Below are positions 9,635 through 23,167 of a stretch of DNA of 64,000 nucleotides, piece after piece (the first letter of the stretch is position 1; each line of letters begins with the position of its first letter). The stretch comes from Vicugna pacos (Eukaryota; Chordata; Mammalia; Artiodactyla; Camelidae): assembly GCF_048564905.1 (NCBI RefSeq), contig NW_027328883.1, positions 124,001 to 188,000 on the forward strand, given 5' to 3'. The position numbers were made by a program, and so were the translations under genes. A model generated the notes under the pieces. That model was not told the DNA's origin, made no database searches, and was given only the letters and a program-made list of their open reading frames with translations.

Positions 9635-11512
9635 AATATACAGAAATCTGTTGCATCTTATACACTAACAAAGGAGCATCAGAAAGAGAAATTAAGGAAA
9701 CAATCCCATTTACCATCACATCAAAGAGAATAAAAAAATCTAGTACTAAAGCTAGCTAAGGAGACCAAAGACCTGTACTCCAATAACTACAAGACACTGA
9801 TGTGAGAAGCTGAAGATGACACCAACAGATGGAAAGATATACCGTGTTCTTGGATTGGAAGAATCAGTGTTGTTGACCATACAACCCAGTGGCCGTACTA
9901 CCCAAGGCAATCTACAGATTCAAAGCAATCCCTGTCAAAATAACAATGGCATTTTTCTCAGAACAAGAACCAATAACTTAAAAAAGTGTACGGAAAAAGA
10001 AAAGAACCCCAATAGCTAAAACAATCTTGAGAATGAAGAACAGAGTGGGAGGAATCATGCTCCCTGACTTTAGACTATACTACAGAGCTGTAGTAATCAA
10101 AAGAGTGCGGTACTGGCCCCAAACAGACACACAGATCAATGGAACAGGATAAAGAGGCGACAAGTAAACCCACACACTTACCGTCAATGAATCTATGACA
10201 AAGGAAGCAAGGATATTGAATGGAGAAAAGACAGTCTCTTCAATAAGTGGTTCTGGGAAAACTGGACAGCTACCTGTCAAAGAACGAACTTAGAACATTC
10301 TCTAACACCATACACAAAAATAAACTCAAGATAGATTAAAGATCTACATTCAAGACTGGATACTATAATACTCCTAGAGGAAAACATAGGCAGAACCCTC
10401 TCTGACGTAAATTACAGCAATAACGTTTTCGATCCATCTCCTAAAACAAAGGAAATAAAAGGAAAAATAAACAGCGGGGACCTAATTATACTTAAAAGCT
10501 TCTGCACAGCAAAGGAATCCACTGACTAAATAAAAAAAAACAACCTACTGAAGGGGAGAAAATATTTGCAAATGATACAACTGACAAGGGAGCAATAACC
10601 ACCATATATAAACAGCTCATACAATTCAACATCAAAAAGACAAATGACCCAACTAAAAACGGGCAGAACAACAGAATAGACATCTGTCCAAAGAGGAAAT
10701 GCAGGTGGCCTGCAGGCACGTGAAAAGATGCTCAGTATAACTAATCATCTGGGAAATGCAAACCAAAACCACAATGAGGTATCACCTCATACCTGTCAGA
10801 ATGGCTACCTTCAAAAAGAACGCGAAGAGCAAATGTTGGCGAAGATGTGGAGAAAAGGGATCCCTCCTACACTGTTGGTGCAGATGTGAATTGGTGTGGC
10901 CATTGTGGAAAACAGTATGCCGTTTCTCACAAAACTAAAAATAGAACCACCAAGTGACCCAGCAATTCCATTCCTGGGTATATATCTCAAAAAAAAAAAA
11001 AGATACTAATTTGAAAAGATACACGCACCCAATATTCATAGCAGCGTTATCTACAATTGCCAAGATGTGGAAGGAACCTAAATGTCCATCAGCAGATGAA
11101 TGGATACACACACACACACACACACACACATATGGAATACTAGTCAGCCATAAAAAACAAAATTTTGCCGTTTGCAGCAACATGGATGGACTTGGAGGAC
11201 ATTATGCTAAGTGAAATAAATCAGACAGAGAAAGACAAATACTGTATGATATCAGTTTATACGTGGACTCTAAAAAATACAACAAACTAGTGACTATAAC
11301 AAAGAAGCAGACTCATAGAGAACAAACTAGTGATTACCAGGGGGGAGGGGGGAGGGGCAATATAGGGGTGAGGGAGCGGGAGGTCCAAACTATTGGGTGG
11401 AAGGAAGGTTCACAACCAGGTTCATTGGGTGCACAACAAGGGGTATATAACCAATATATTCTCAGAACTGTAAATGAAATGTAATCTTTAAAAAACCTGT
11501 ATAATAAAATAA
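9635..11512 (+). mobile_element. LINE-1 3' fragment, between units 1 and 2
   Basis: Same 5'-truncated L1 as at 4903-6780. The CA run at 11105-11130 is uninterrupted here, lacking the AAAC break of the other copies. It has a 13-A run and the long form 'acattcaagactgg'. Its MAGE-facing end is the shared L1/MAGE 3' junction. Confidence 0.92.
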
Positions 11513-11769
11513 AGTATATTGATATTTATTAAAAGGAATAACATCTGAAGCATCACTAAGGGAAATGAAGATGAATTTCCATATCATTGTAGAGAACAGG
11601 AGCCCAGAGATGCTGTACACCGTGTTCCCCCCCACCGGCCCTGGCCCTCACTACGTAAAAGGCTGACTGCTTGCTCTTCAGACACACAGTGAAGAGTCAG
11701 CCTCACTTCCTGCCCGGCGGGAGAAGCTGCCGGACAGGGGCCTAGAAGGAGCCCAGCTGCAAGTCTGCC

Positions 11770-12798
11770 TCAGGCCCCCTCTTCCTCATCACTCACTCGC
11801 TCTTCAGACAGGGATGGGAAAGAACTGGGACCCCTTCTATTGACCCTGAGGAAATGTTCCAGGACTTGCAGCTTGCTGGTCTCCGTGTAGGCCCGGGGAC
11901 CCCACAGGAACTCGTAGCGAGCGGGATCGCTGTTGGCCACCTGCCGGTACTCCACGTACCCCTCCTGCACCCACACGTTGGTGATGAGTTCCCTGGGCTC
12001 CCCGTAGATGAAGTGCTCCCTCCCAGCACACAGCCCCATCTTGCTAAGCGCTCGCCAGACTGCCTCCTCAGGAGCAAAGTCGCCCTCCAGGACAATCACA
12101 CCCAGAAGTATCACCAGGAGGCCAGTGTTGGGCATGCTCTGCCCGTCGTCCTGCATGCCATCGTAGGTGAGGCCCAGGGTGGGGACCAGGACATACAAGT
12201 GCTCCCTGGGGTCCACCTCCTTCACATCCACCCCAAAGACCAGCTGCAGACACTCAGAGGCTTGGCTCAAGACCACAGGGAAGTGGTCCTGGTCATCTCT
12301 GAGGACCGCATTCAGCATTTCCTCTTTTGAGGTCGGCTGCTTTGTGCGGTACTTGTGGAGCAGGAAGCCCATCAGTTCAGCCATCATTAAATGTAATGCA
12401 TCTTGGAGCCGGGACTCGGCATCTGCCGGGTCCTGCCCGGAGCTGGGCCCCTCCTCACCTTGGCTTCTGAGGCCATTGTCTTCCGACTGGCTCCATGGAG
12501 GGGCTGCCACGGCTGTGGGGGAGGGGCAGACACCCTGAGGGCTCTGCGTGGGACTGGGTGTCCCAGAATCAGCCGCCTCCTCGCCAGTGCCCAGGAACAG
12601 GACTGAGTAGGAAGACGACGAGGAGGAGGAGGAGGGAGACAACGGGGATGTGCCGCCTTCCTCCTCCTCCTCCTCCTCCTCGTCCTCCTCCTCCTCGTCC
12701 TCCTCCTCCTCCTCCACCCAAATGTCCTGCTCATCCATGGAATCCTCAGCCGCTCTTGGGTCCTTAAAGTCGGCTTCAGTGTGGTGGAGGTCACGCAT
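11770..12798 (-). CDS. MAGE-A family protein, unit 2
   Basis: Intact 342-aa copy with the domain layout of unit 1. Variant residues are Lys12, Ala16, Asp196 and Arg294; unit 5 has the same protein sequence. Exon 3 starts at 12876 and intron 2 is 12877-12950. The upstream open frame to 12939 is judged intronic. The AATAAA on the minus strand is at 11525-11530. Asp196 and Arg294 match the human MAGEA10 wording (KEVDP, DPARYEFLWG), so this is closer to the ancestral sequence than unit 1. Confidence 0.93.
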   Translation of the reverse strand: MRDLHHTEADFKDPRAAEDSMDEQDIWVEEEEEDEEEEDEEEEEEEEGGTSPLSPSSSSSSSSYSVLFLGTGEEAADSGTPSPTQSPQGVCPSPTAVAAPPWSQSEDNGLRSQGEEGPSSGQDPADAESRLQDALHLMMAELMGFLLHKYRTKQPTSKEEMLNAVLRDDQDHFPVVLSQASECLQLVFGVDVKEVDPREHLYVLVPTLGLTYDGMQDDGQSMPNTGLLVILLGVIVLEGDFAPEEAVWRALSKMGLCAGREHFIYGEPRELITNVWVQEGYVEYRQVANSDPARYEFLWGPRAYTETSKLQVLEHFLRVNRRGPSSFPSLSEERVSDEEEGA

Positions 12799-12950
12799 CT
12801 GAACGGGAGGCACGGTGAGTGGTGTCGGGCAGCTGAGAGGAGCGAGGCCAGGGGTGACAGATGGGGACCCACGGGCCTGGGGAAGAAAGGGAGTGTCAGC
12901 GGCCCGGGCTGAGAAACCCACCCTGGGGGGCTCTGACAAAGGCCACTTAC

Positions 12951-13019
12951 AGGTCTCCTCTCCAGGGGTGCCCTCGGCCTCACAGGGGCTCTCCTCCTGG
13001 TGGACGGTCGTCTGTGAAC
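12951..13019 (-). other. MAGE-A non-coding exon 2, unit 2
   Basis: 69-bp exon with the same acceptor and donor as in the other units. Confidence 0.75.
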
Positions 13020-15888
13020 CTGACGGGGGAAGTAAGGCAGCTCCTCAGGGTGCAGCCGGCACAGCCCGAGGCTTTGGGGGCGACAGGGGGTGGGTGGAGT
13101 GGACGTTGGCGTCGTGGGGTCCCCTCTGTTCCAGGAGCCCCCGGGCACACACTCAGGGCCCACACCTCACCTTCAGTCCTGACACTGCCGGCCTCCTGTG
13201 CTCTGTGACCCGAGGACACGTGTCTCAGACCTAGGCCTTCACCTCCCGGTGTCTGGAGCCCCTGGGAGAGAAAGGAGGGGAGACCTGGGGTCTACACTGT
13301 GGCACAGCCCTGGACCCGCGTGCTGGCAGCAGGCCTGGGCTCTGGCAGGTTCCCACTCTTCTAGGGTGGGAGGTCCTCTCCGCGCTAACTCAGGGTCCTC
13401 ACCGTGACTCCAAGCGGGACCTGGGATTCTGCGCTCCAACCACCTGAGGGCCCCATCCTGATAGTAAGTCCCCGGTCTCTCTGAGCCCTGGATGCGGAAG
13501 TCAGGACACACCACGTGTGCTCATCCCGCCTGGGGGCCTCCCAGGGCTGACAGCAGGGGCAGGATCGGTTGCGTCCCCTCTGTTCTGGGGTTTCTGGTCC
13601 CCTCACTCCTCCCTCAGGGTCCTCCCCTTGACTCCTGGCAGGAGCTGAGATTCCCCCCTCAGCCCACCTGAGGCCCCGCCCGTCATTCCGGGACGCCAGT
13701 CCTTCCGAGACCCGCATTTCAGGAACTGCTGCCCGAGGTCCTCCCGCCCCATGGTCTCCCAGGACTGGCTCTGTTCTGGGGTCCAGGGTCCCTGAATGCT
13801 AACTCGCGGTCGGCACCTTCACTCCCAGGCGGCCCTGAGATTCTCTCCTCCGCAGACCTGAGGCCCCCGCCCTTTCACTATGTCCCCAGTCTGTCTGAGA
13901 CTCGGATGCGGAAGTCAGGACAAACCACGTGGGCCTGTCCTCCCCTCGGGCCGCCGGACGGCTGAAAGCAAGGGCGCCTTTCTGTGGGGTGGCCACTTTT
14001 CTGGGTTCAGGGGCCCCTCCTTCCTCCTTCAGGGTCCTCACTTTGACTCAGGCGGCATGTAGCCTCCCCTTGGAACCCCCGAGGCCCCGCCCCTCATCCC
14101 AGGACCCCAGTCCCTCTGAGGCCCGGATGGCAGGAAATGCCGCCGGTGCTCACCCTGCCCCAAGGCCTCCAAGCCCCAACACTGTCCCGGGGTGCAGGAA
14201 TCCTCCGTTCTCCCTCGGGGTCCTCACTTTGACTCAGGCGGCATGTAGCCTCCCCTTGGAACCCCCGAAGCCACGCCCCTCATCCCAGGACCCCAGTCCC
14301 TCCGAGACCCGGATGGCAGGAAATGCCGCCTGTGCTTGTTCCGACCTGTGGCCTCCCAGGACCGACTGTGTTTTGGGGTCCAGGGTCCTCACTGCTCGCT
14401 CACAGTCATCAGCTTCACTCCCAGTGGGACCTTGGATTCTCTCCTCTGCAGATCTGAGGGTCCCCCCACCCCCCATCTCACACTAAGTCCCCGGTCTCTC
14501 TGAGACCAGGGTGCCGCAGTCAGGACACAACACGTGGGCCCGTCCTGCCCTCGGGCCTCCGGACAGCTGCTAGCAAGGTTCCCTGTCTGTGGGATGGCCT
14601 CTTTTCCGGGTTCCGGGAGCCCTCAGTTCTCCCTCAGGGTCGTCACTTAGGCGTCATGTCGTCTAGCCTCTGGCCACCCGAGGCCCCGCCCCTCACCCCA
14701 GGACCCCAGTCCCTCGGAGACCCGGGTGTCAGGAAATGCCGCCGGTGCTCACCCTGCCCCAAGGCCTCCAATGTCCAACACTGTCCCCGGGTGCAGGAAT
14801 CCTCCGTTGTCCCTCGGGGTCCTCACTTTGACTCAGGCGGCATGCAGCCTCCCCTTGGAACCCCCGAAGCCCCGCCCCTCATCCCAGGACCCCAATCCCT
14901 CTGAGGCCCGGATGGCAAGAAATGCCGCCGGTGCTCACCCTGCCCCAAGGCCTCCAAGCCCCAACACTGTCCCGGGGTGCAGGAATCCTCCGTTCTCCCT
15001 CGGGGTCCTCACCTTGACTCAGGCGGCATGTGGTCTCCCCTCTGGCCACCCGAGGCCCCGCCCCTCATCCCAGGACCCCAGTCCCTCCGAGACCCGGATG
15101 TCAGGAAGTCAGGGCCCCACGAGTGCTCATCACACGCAGGCCCTCCCAGGGCTGACAGCAGGGGCGGGATCTGTTTGGCCACTTCTGTCCTCCGTCAGGG
15201 TCCTCAGCTTCAGCCCTGGCGGTTCCTGGGACGCCCCCTTGTTGACCCGAGCCCACACCCTCACACCAAGGCCCTCACTGCCCAGAGACCCCCAGGGGAG
15301 TCTGTGGACTCACATCAGGCCACCAAGCCCAGGGCTTCCCAGGACCGTGGACGCCAGGGGCTGAGATGGATTCCCCGGGGGTCCCTCAGCCCTCCCTCTG
15401 CTCCCCACCTGGGCTCCAGGCTGGGCCTGGGCCCCTCCCTCTGCCCACCTCAGTTTGCTCCCCTTGGACCCAGGCCCCTCCACAGCCTGGACCCCCGAGA
15501 GGGAAGCGGGGGTGGGGGTTGGGGCACTGATCCCCGCCACCCTGCCTGCGGTCTCCCAGGGCTGACAGCGGAACCGACCTGGATTTATCGTGTTCCATTG
15601 ATCTGTGTCCCTCCACACGGTTCCACCTTGACTCCTGGCAGCGCTGGGCTCCTTCCCTGTGCAGACCTGAAGCCGGCCTCCCTCACCCAGGCCCTCACCT
15701 CTCTCACCCCCCAGGGAGGGGGCATCAGCGCCCGTCAGATCCGGACCCCGTGCCCGGGGCTCTCCCAGGGCTGTCGGGGGGGCCGGAGGTGGATTCCCTG
15801 TTTGGAATTCAGCCTCGGTGGGTGTTTCCTCCCTGCGATTTCCAGGACCATTCCTCATCTATGGCTTTGGATTCTGACCATCGAGGGG
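13020..15888 (-). repeat. GC-rich sub-repeat region, unit 2
   Basis: Complete 2,869-bp upstream region. It carries the standard fifth sub-repeat ('ggcatgcagcctcc' near 14840) rather than the unit 0 variant. It shares 'cacaacacgtggg' near 14525 with unit 0, where units 3-8 read 'cacgacacg'. Confidence 0.75.
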
Positions 15889-16930
15889 AGCTGACCCATC
15901 AGTGTAAGTGTCCAGCAGACAGTTTCCAAGAACACACCCCAGTAAATCCTACCCCAAGTTTGGGGCGGTTTCCAAACCTCTTCAACTATATATGCCAAGA
16001 CTGAGTACACTGTGAGCCACATTAAACGCCACTCCTCCCTGCAGTTGGAGCATTCTGAGTGTTCTAGCAGCTCAGGCAGGATAAGCAGGTCTCTAAGCAT
16101 CCCTGAACAAAGTACACCTTCCCTTCTCGCCCAGGAGATGTATCCACGATCCCAGAGGGACTTCTCAGAGCAATCTCCCACCTGACACGTTCCTCTCACC
16201 ACTAACAAGTGCCGTCTGCACGTCTGCCTGCCGCCAACACCCAGCTTCATTACCATCACCTCCCACAGAAGGAGCCCCGCCCTCCCCCCACCCCAGCTTC
16301 CCAAAGCCCTGAACTGCCCTGGCGCTGGGCACTTACACTTGGGTGCTCTCTCCCGGACCCCCACCCCCTCGCCCTATTTTCCTTTGCCCTATGGGACTCA
16401 GGAGACATGTCACCAACTTCCCGATGTGACTGCGGCTCCTAGACTATCCTAGGTGTGGGCTGTCCTGCTTTTCCGAGTGTCCCCACTGCTAACACCGAGC
16501 CCTCCAGAGAGCAGAGGCTCGGTGTACGTCTGCGGATGAACTGAGATGGTGAGCAGGGATCCTATTGATTCAGGTTGCCTTTCTCCTCCTTTCTTAACTG
16601 AGCCAGACAAATCCAGGTTATACACACATAATTATAATTTTATAGACTGACAGAAGAAAAGGGATAAGGAGCCAATAATTAACTATCTTTCACTTTTACT
16701 TCTCTCTCTCTTGACCCCACCGAGTTTAGTGCTGATCACTCTCACATTTCCAAGTAAATTTCTATTCCAGTGCGGTGTTATCTACTTTGGCATCGCGAAG
16801 TACGATGGAAGCTTTCCCAATTTGTTTTACAAAATAGCAAAACTCAGTCTTGAGCTGCATAAGTACCAATACATGCGTAATCAATATCATTCACAAACTA
16901 AGATACTGAAGCTTATTAAATATTATTATT
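15889..16930. other. Spacer, unit 2: no gene recognised
   Basis: 1,042 bp with the same layout as 3861-4902, including the minus-strand GTAAGT donor at 16331-16336. Confidence 0.5.
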
Positions 16931-18809
16931 AATATACAGAAATCTGTTGCATCTTATACACTAACAAAGGAGCATCAGAAAGAGAAATTAAGGAAACAAT
17001 CCCATTTACCATCACATCAAAGAGAATAAAAAAATCTAGTACTAAAGCTAGCTAAGGAGACCAAAGACCTGTACTCCAATAACTACAAGACACTGATGTG
17101 AGAAGCTGAAGATGACACCAACAGATGGAAAGATATACCGTGTTCTTGGATTGGAAGAATCAGTGTTGTTGACCATACAACCCAGTGGCCGTACTACCCA
17201 AGGCAATCTACAGATTCAAAGCAATCCCTGTCAAAATAACAATGGCATTTTTCTCAGAACAAGAACCAATAACTTAAAAAAGTGTACGGAAAAAGAAAAG
17301 AACCCCAATAGCTAAAACAATCTTGAGAATGAAGAACAGAGTGGGAGGAATCATGCTCCCTGACTTTAGACTATACTACAGAGCTGTAGTAATCAAAAGA
17401 GTGCGGTACTGGCCCCAAACAGACACACAGATCAATGGAACAGGATAAAGAGGCGACAAGTAAACCCACACACTTACCGTCAATGAATCTATGACAAAGG
17501 AAGCAAGGATATTGAATGGAGAAAAGACAGTCTCTTCAATAAGTGGTTCTGGGAAAACTGGACAGCTACCTGTCAAAGAACGAACTTAGAACATTCTCTA
17601 ACACCATACACAAAAATAAACTCAAGATAGATTAAAGATCTACATTCAAGACTGGATACTATAATACTCCTAGAGGAAAACATAGGCAGAACCCTCTCTG
17701 ACGTAAATTACAGTAATAACGTTTTCGATCCATCTCCTAAAACAAAGGAAATAAAAGGAAAAATAAACAGCGGGGACCAAATTATACTTAAAAGCTTCTG
17801 CACAGCAAAGGAATCCACTGACTAAATAAAAAAAAACAACCTACTGAAGGGGAGAAAATATTTGCAAATGATACAACTGACAAGGGAGCAATAACCACCA
17901 TATATAAACAGCTCATACAATTCAACATCAAAAAGACAAATGACCCAACTAAAAACGGGCAGAACAACAGAATAGACATCTGTCCAAAGAGGAAATGCAG
18001 GTGGCCTGCAGGCACGTGAAAAGATGCTCAGTATAACTAATCATCTGGGAAATGCAAACCAAAACCACAATGAGATATCACCTCATATCTGTCAGAATGG
18101 CTACCTTCAAAAAGAACGCGAAGAGCAAATGTTGGCGAAGATGTGGAGAAAAGGGATCCCTCCTACACTGTTGGTGCGGATGTGAATTGGTGTGGCCATT
18201 GTGGAAAACAGTATGCCGTTTCTCAGAAAACTAAAAATAGAACCACCAAGTGACCCAGCAATTCCATTCCTGGGTATATATCTCAAAAAAAAAAAAGATA
18301 CTAATTTGAAAAGATACACGCACCCAATATTCATAGCAGCATTATCTACAATTGCCAAGATGTGGAAGGAACCTAAATGTCCATCAGCAGATGAATGGAT
18401 ACACACAAACACACACACACACACACATATGGAATACTAGTCAGCCATAAAAAACAAAATTTTGCCGTTTGCAGCAACATGGATGGACTTGGAGGACATT
18501 ATGCTAAGTGAAATAAATCAGACAGAGGAAGACAAATACTGTATGATATCAGTTTATACGTCGACTCTAAAAAATACAACAAACTAGTGACTATAACAAA
18601 GAAGCAGACTCATAGAGAACAAACTAGTGATTACCAGGGGGGAGGGGGGAGGGGCAATATAGGGGTGAGGGAGCGGGAGGTCCAAACTATTGGGTGGAAG
18701 GAAGGTTCACAACCAGGTTCATTGGGTGCACAACAAGGGGTATATAACCAATATTTTCTCAGAACTGTAAATGAAATGTAATCTTTAAAAAAACTGTATA
18801 ATAAAATAA
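16931..18809 (+). mobile_element. LINE-1 3' fragment, between units 2 and 3
   Basis: 5'-truncated L1 with a 12-A run and a 28-bp CA run at 18401-18428. It keeps the long form 'acattcaagactgg' but already has 'tctgtcagaatgg' and 'ttctcagaaaac', which are shared with the copies to its right. It is thus intermediate between the left and right L1 groups. Confidence 0.92.
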
Positions 18810-19066
18810 AGTATATTGATATTTATTAAAAGGAATAACATCTGAAGCATCACTAAGGGAAATGAAGATGAATTTCCATATCATTGTAGAGAACAGGAGC
18901 CCAGAGATGCTGTACACCGTGTTCCCCCCCACCGGCCCTGGCCCTCACTACGTAAAAGGCTGACTGCTTGCTCTTCAGACACACAGTGAAGAGTCAGCCT
19001 CACTTCCTGCCCGGCGGGAGAAGCTGCCGGACAGGGGCCTAGAAGGAGCCCAGCTGCAAGTCTGCC

Positions 19067-20077
19067 TCAGGCCCCCTCTTCCTCATCACTCACTCGCTCT
19101 TCAGACAGGGATGGGAAAGAACTGGGACCCCTTCTATTGACCCTGAGGAAATGTTCCAGGACTTGCAGCTTGCTGGTCTCCGTGTAGGCCCGGGGACCCC
19201 ACAGGAACTCGTAGCGAGCGGGATCGCTGTTGGCCACCTGCCGGTACTCCACGTACCCCTCCTGCACCCACACGTTGGTGATGAGTTCCCTGGGCTCCCC
19301 GTAGATGAAGTGCTCCCTCCCAGCACACAGCCCCATCTTGCTAAGTGCTCGCCAGACTGCCTCCTCAGGAGCAAAGTCGCCCTCCAGGACAATCACACCC
19401 AGAAGTATCACCAGGAGGCCAGTGTTGGGCATGCTCTGCCCGTCGTCCTGCATGCCATCGTAGGTGAGGCCCAGGGTGGGGACCAGGACATACAAGTGCT
19501 CCCTGGGGTCCACCTCCTTCACATCCACCCCAAAGACCAGCTGCAGACACTCAGAGGCTTGGCTCAAGACCACAGGGAAGTGGTCCTGGTCATCTCTGAG
19601 GACCGCATTCAGCATTTCCTCTTTTGAGGTCGGCTGCTTTGTGCGGTACTTGTGGAGCAGGAAGCCCATCAGTTCAGCCATCATTAAATGTAATGCATCT
19701 TGGAGCCGGGACTCGGCATCTGCCGGGTCCTGCCCGGAGCTGGGCCCCTCCTCACCTTGGCTTCTGAGGCCATTGTCTTCCGACTGGCTCCATGGAGGGG
19801 CTGCCACGGCTGTGGGGGAGGGGCAGACACCCTGAGGGCTCTGCGTGGGACTGGGTGTCCCAGAATCAGCCGCCTCCTCGCCAGTGCCCAGGAACAGGAC
19901 TGAGTAGGAAGACGACCAGGAGGAGGAGGAGGGAGACAACGGGGATGTGCCGCCTTCCTCCTCCTCCTCCTCCTCGTCCTCCTCCTCCTCCTCCACCCAA
20001 ATGTCCTGCTCATCCATGGAATCCTCAGCCGCTCTTGGGTCCTTAAAGTCGGCTTCAGTGTGGTGGAGGTCACGCAT
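19067..20077 (-). CDS. MAGE-A family protein, unit 3 (336 aa)
   Basis: Intact copy, six residues shorter than the usual 342 because the acidic run is E5-D-E7 instead of E5-D-E4-D-E8. Loss of whole GAG/GAC codons keeps the frame. The serine run is broken by Trp54 (TCG to TGG), shared only with unit 4. Other variants: Lys12, Ala16 and the Asp and Arg equivalents of 196 and 294. Exon 3 starts at 20155; the AATAAA on the minus strand is at 18822-18827. The MAGE homology domain is unchanged. Confidence 0.93.
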   Translation of the reverse strand: MRDLHHTEADFKDPRAAEDSMDEQDIWVEEEEEDEEEEEEEGGTSPLSPSSSSWSSSYSVLFLGTGEEAADSGTPSPTQSPQGVCPSPTAVAAPPWSQSEDNGLRSQGEEGPSSGQDPADAESRLQDALHLMMAELMGFLLHKYRTKQPTSKEEMLNAVLRDDQDHFPVVLSQASECLQLVFGVDVKEVDPREHLYVLVPTLGLTYDGMQDDGQSMPNTGLLVILLGVIVLEGDFAPEEAVWRALSKMGLCAGREHFIYGEPRELITNVWVQEGYVEYRQVANSDPARYEFLWGPRAYTETSKLQVLEHFLRVNRRGPSSFPSLSEERVSDEEEGA

Positions 20078-20229
20078 CTGAACGGGAGGCACGGTGAGTG
20101 GTGTCGGGCAGCTGAGAGGAGCGAGGCCAGGGGTGACAGATGGGGACCCACGGGCCTGGGGAAGAAAGGGAGTGTCAGCGGCCCGGGCTGAGAAACCCAC
20201 CCTGGGGGGCTCTGACAAAGGCCACTTAC

Positions 20230-20298
20230 AGGTCTCCTCTCCAGGGGTGCCCTCGGCCTCACAGGGGCTCTCCTCCTGGTGGACGGTCGTCTGTGAAC
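20230..20298 (-). other. MAGE-A non-coding exon 2, unit 3
   Basis: 69-bp exon with conserved splice signals. Confidence 0.75.
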
Positions 20299-23167
20299 CT
20301 GACGGGGGAAGTAAGGCAGCTCCTCAGGGTGCAGCCGGCACAGCCCGAGGCTTTGGGGGCGACAGGGGGTGGGTGGAGTGGACGTTGGCGTCGTGGGGTC
20401 CCCTCTGTTCCAGGAGCCCCCGGGCACACACTCAGGGCCCACACCTCACCTTCAGTCCTGACACTGCCGGCCTCCTGTGCTCTGTGACCCGAGGACACGT
20501 GTCTCAGACCTAGGCCTTCACCTCCCGGTGTCTGGAGCCCCTGGGAGAGAAAGGAGGGGAGACCTGGGGTCTACACTGTGGCACAGCCCTGGACCCGCGT
20601 GCTGGCAGCAGGCCTGGGCTCTGGCAGGTTCCCACTCTTCTAGGGTGGGAGGTCCTCTCCGCGCTAACTCAGGGTCCTCACCGTGACTCCAAGCGGGACC
20701 TGGGATTCTGCGCTCCAACCACCTGAGGGCCCCATCCTGATAGTAAGTCCCCGGTCTCTCTGAGCCCTGGATGCGGAAGTCAGGACACACCACGTGTGCT
20801 CATCCCGCCTGGGGGCCTCCCAGGGCTGACAGCAGGGGCAGGATCGGTTGCGTCCCCTCTGTTCTGGGGTTTCTGGTCCCCTCACTCCTCCCTCAGGGTC
20901 CTCCCCTTGACTCCTGGCAGGAGCTGAGATTCCCCCCTCAGCCCACCTGAGGCCCCGCCCGTCATTCCGGGACGCCAGTCCTTCCGAGACCCGCATTTCA
21001 GGAACTGCTGCCCGAGGTCCTCCCGCCCCATGGTCTCCCAGGACTGGCTCTGTTCTGGGGTCCAGGGTCCCTGAATGCTAACTCGCGGTCGGCACCTTCA
21101 CTCCCAGGCGGCCCTGAGATTCTCTCCTCCGCAGACCTGAGGCCCCCGCCCTTTCACTATGTCCCCAGTCTGTCTGAGACTCGGATGCGGAAGTCAGGAC
21201 AAACCACGTGGGCCTGTCCTCCCCTCGGGCCGCCGGACGGCTGAAAGCAAGGGCGCCTTTCTGTGGGGTGGCCACTTTTCTGGGTTCAGGGGCCCCTCCT
21301 TCCTCCTTCAGGGTCCTCACTTTGACTCAGGCGGCATGTAGCCTCCCCTTGGAACCCCCGAGGCCCCGCCCCTCATCCCAGGACCCCAGTCCCTCTGAGG
21401 CCCGGATGGCAGGAAATGCCGCCGGTGCTCACCCTGCCCCAAGGCCTCCAAGCCCCAACACTGTCCCGGGGTGCAGGAATCCTCCGTTCTCCCTCGGGGT
21501 CCTCACTTTGACTCAGGCGGCATGTAGCCTCCCCTTGGAACCCCCGAAGCCACGCCCCTCATCCCAGGACCCCAGTCCCTCCGAGACCCGGATGGCAGGA
21601 AATGCCGCCTGTGCTTGTTCCGACCTGTGGCCTCCCAGGACCGACTGTGTTTTGGGGTCCAGGGTCCTCACTGCTCGCTCACAGTCATCAGCTTCACTCC
21701 CAGTGGGACCTTGGATTCTCTCCTCTGCAGATCTGAGGGTCCCCCCACCCCCCATCTCACACTAAGTCCCCGGTCTCTCTGAGACCAGGGTGCCGCAGTC
21801 AGGACACGACACGTGGGCCCGTCCTGCCCTCGGGCCTCCGGACAGCTGCTAGCAAGGTTCCCTGTCTGTGGGATGGCCTCTTTTCCGGGTTCCGGGAGCC
21901 CTCAGTTCTCCCTCAGGGTCGTCACTTAGGCGTCATGTCGTCTAGCCTCTGGCCACCCGAGGCCCCGCCCCTCACCCCAGGACCCCAGTCCCTCGGAGAC
22001 CCGGGTGTCAGGAAATGCCGCCGGTGCTCACCCTGCCCCAAGGCCTCCAATGTCCAACACTGTCCCCGGGTGCAGGAATCCTCCGTTGTCCCTCGGGGTC
22101 CTCACTTTGACTCAGGCGGCATGCAGCCTCCCCTTGGAACCCCCGAAGCCCCGCCCCTCATCCCAGGACCCCAATCCCTCTGAGGCCCGGATGGCAAGAA
22201 ATGCCGCCGGTGCTCACCCTGCCCCAAGGCCTCCAAGCCCCAACACTGTCCCGGGGTGCAGGAATCCTCCGTTCTCCCTCGGGGTCCTCACCTTGACTCA
22301 GGCGGCATGTGGTCTCCCCTCTGGCCACCCGAGGCCCCGCCCCTCATCCCAGGACCCCAGTCCCTCCGAGACCCGGATGTCAGGAAGTCAGGGCCCCACG
22401 AGTGCTCATCACACGCAGGCCCTCCCAGGGCTGACAGCAGGGGCGGGATCTGTTTGGCCACTTCTGTCCTCCGTCAGGGTCCTCAGCTTCAGCCCTGGCG
22501 GTTCCTGGGACGCCCCCTTGTTGACCCGAGCCCACACCCTCACACCAAGGCCCTCACTGCCCAGAGACCCCCAGGGGAGTCTGTGGACTCACATCAGGCC
22601 ACCAAGCCCAGGGCTTCCCAGGACCGTGGACGCCAGGGGCTGAGATGGATTCCCCGGGGGTCCCTCAGCCCTCCCTCTGCTCCCCACCTGGGCTCCAGGC
22701 TGGGCCTGGGCCCCTCCCTCTGCCCACCTCAGTTTGCTCCCCTTGGACCCAGGCCCCTCCACAGCCTGGACCCCCGAGAGGGAAGCGGGGGTGGGGGTTG
22801 GGGCACTGATCCCCGCCACCCTGCCTGCGGTCTCCCAGGGCTGACAGCGGAACCGACCTGGATTTATCGTGTTCCATTGATCTGTGTCCCTCCACACGGT
22901 TCCACCTTGACTCCTGGCAGCGCTGGGCTCCTTCCCTGTGCAGACCTGAAGCCGGCCTCCCTCACCCAGGCCCTCACCTCTCTCACCCCCCAGGGAGGGG
23001 GCATCAGCGCCCGTCAGATCCGGACCCCGTGCCCGGGGCTCTCCCAGGGCTGTCGGGGGGGCCGGAGGTGGATTCCCTGTTTGGAATTCAGCCTCGGTGG
23101 GTGTTTCCTCCCTGCGATTTCCAGGACCATTCCTCATCTATGGCTTTGGATTCTGACCATCGAGGGG
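20299..23167 (-). repeat. GC-rich sub-repeat region, unit 3
   Basis: 2,869 bp. It is the leftmost copy with the 'cacgacacg' variant near 21804. Confidence 0.75.
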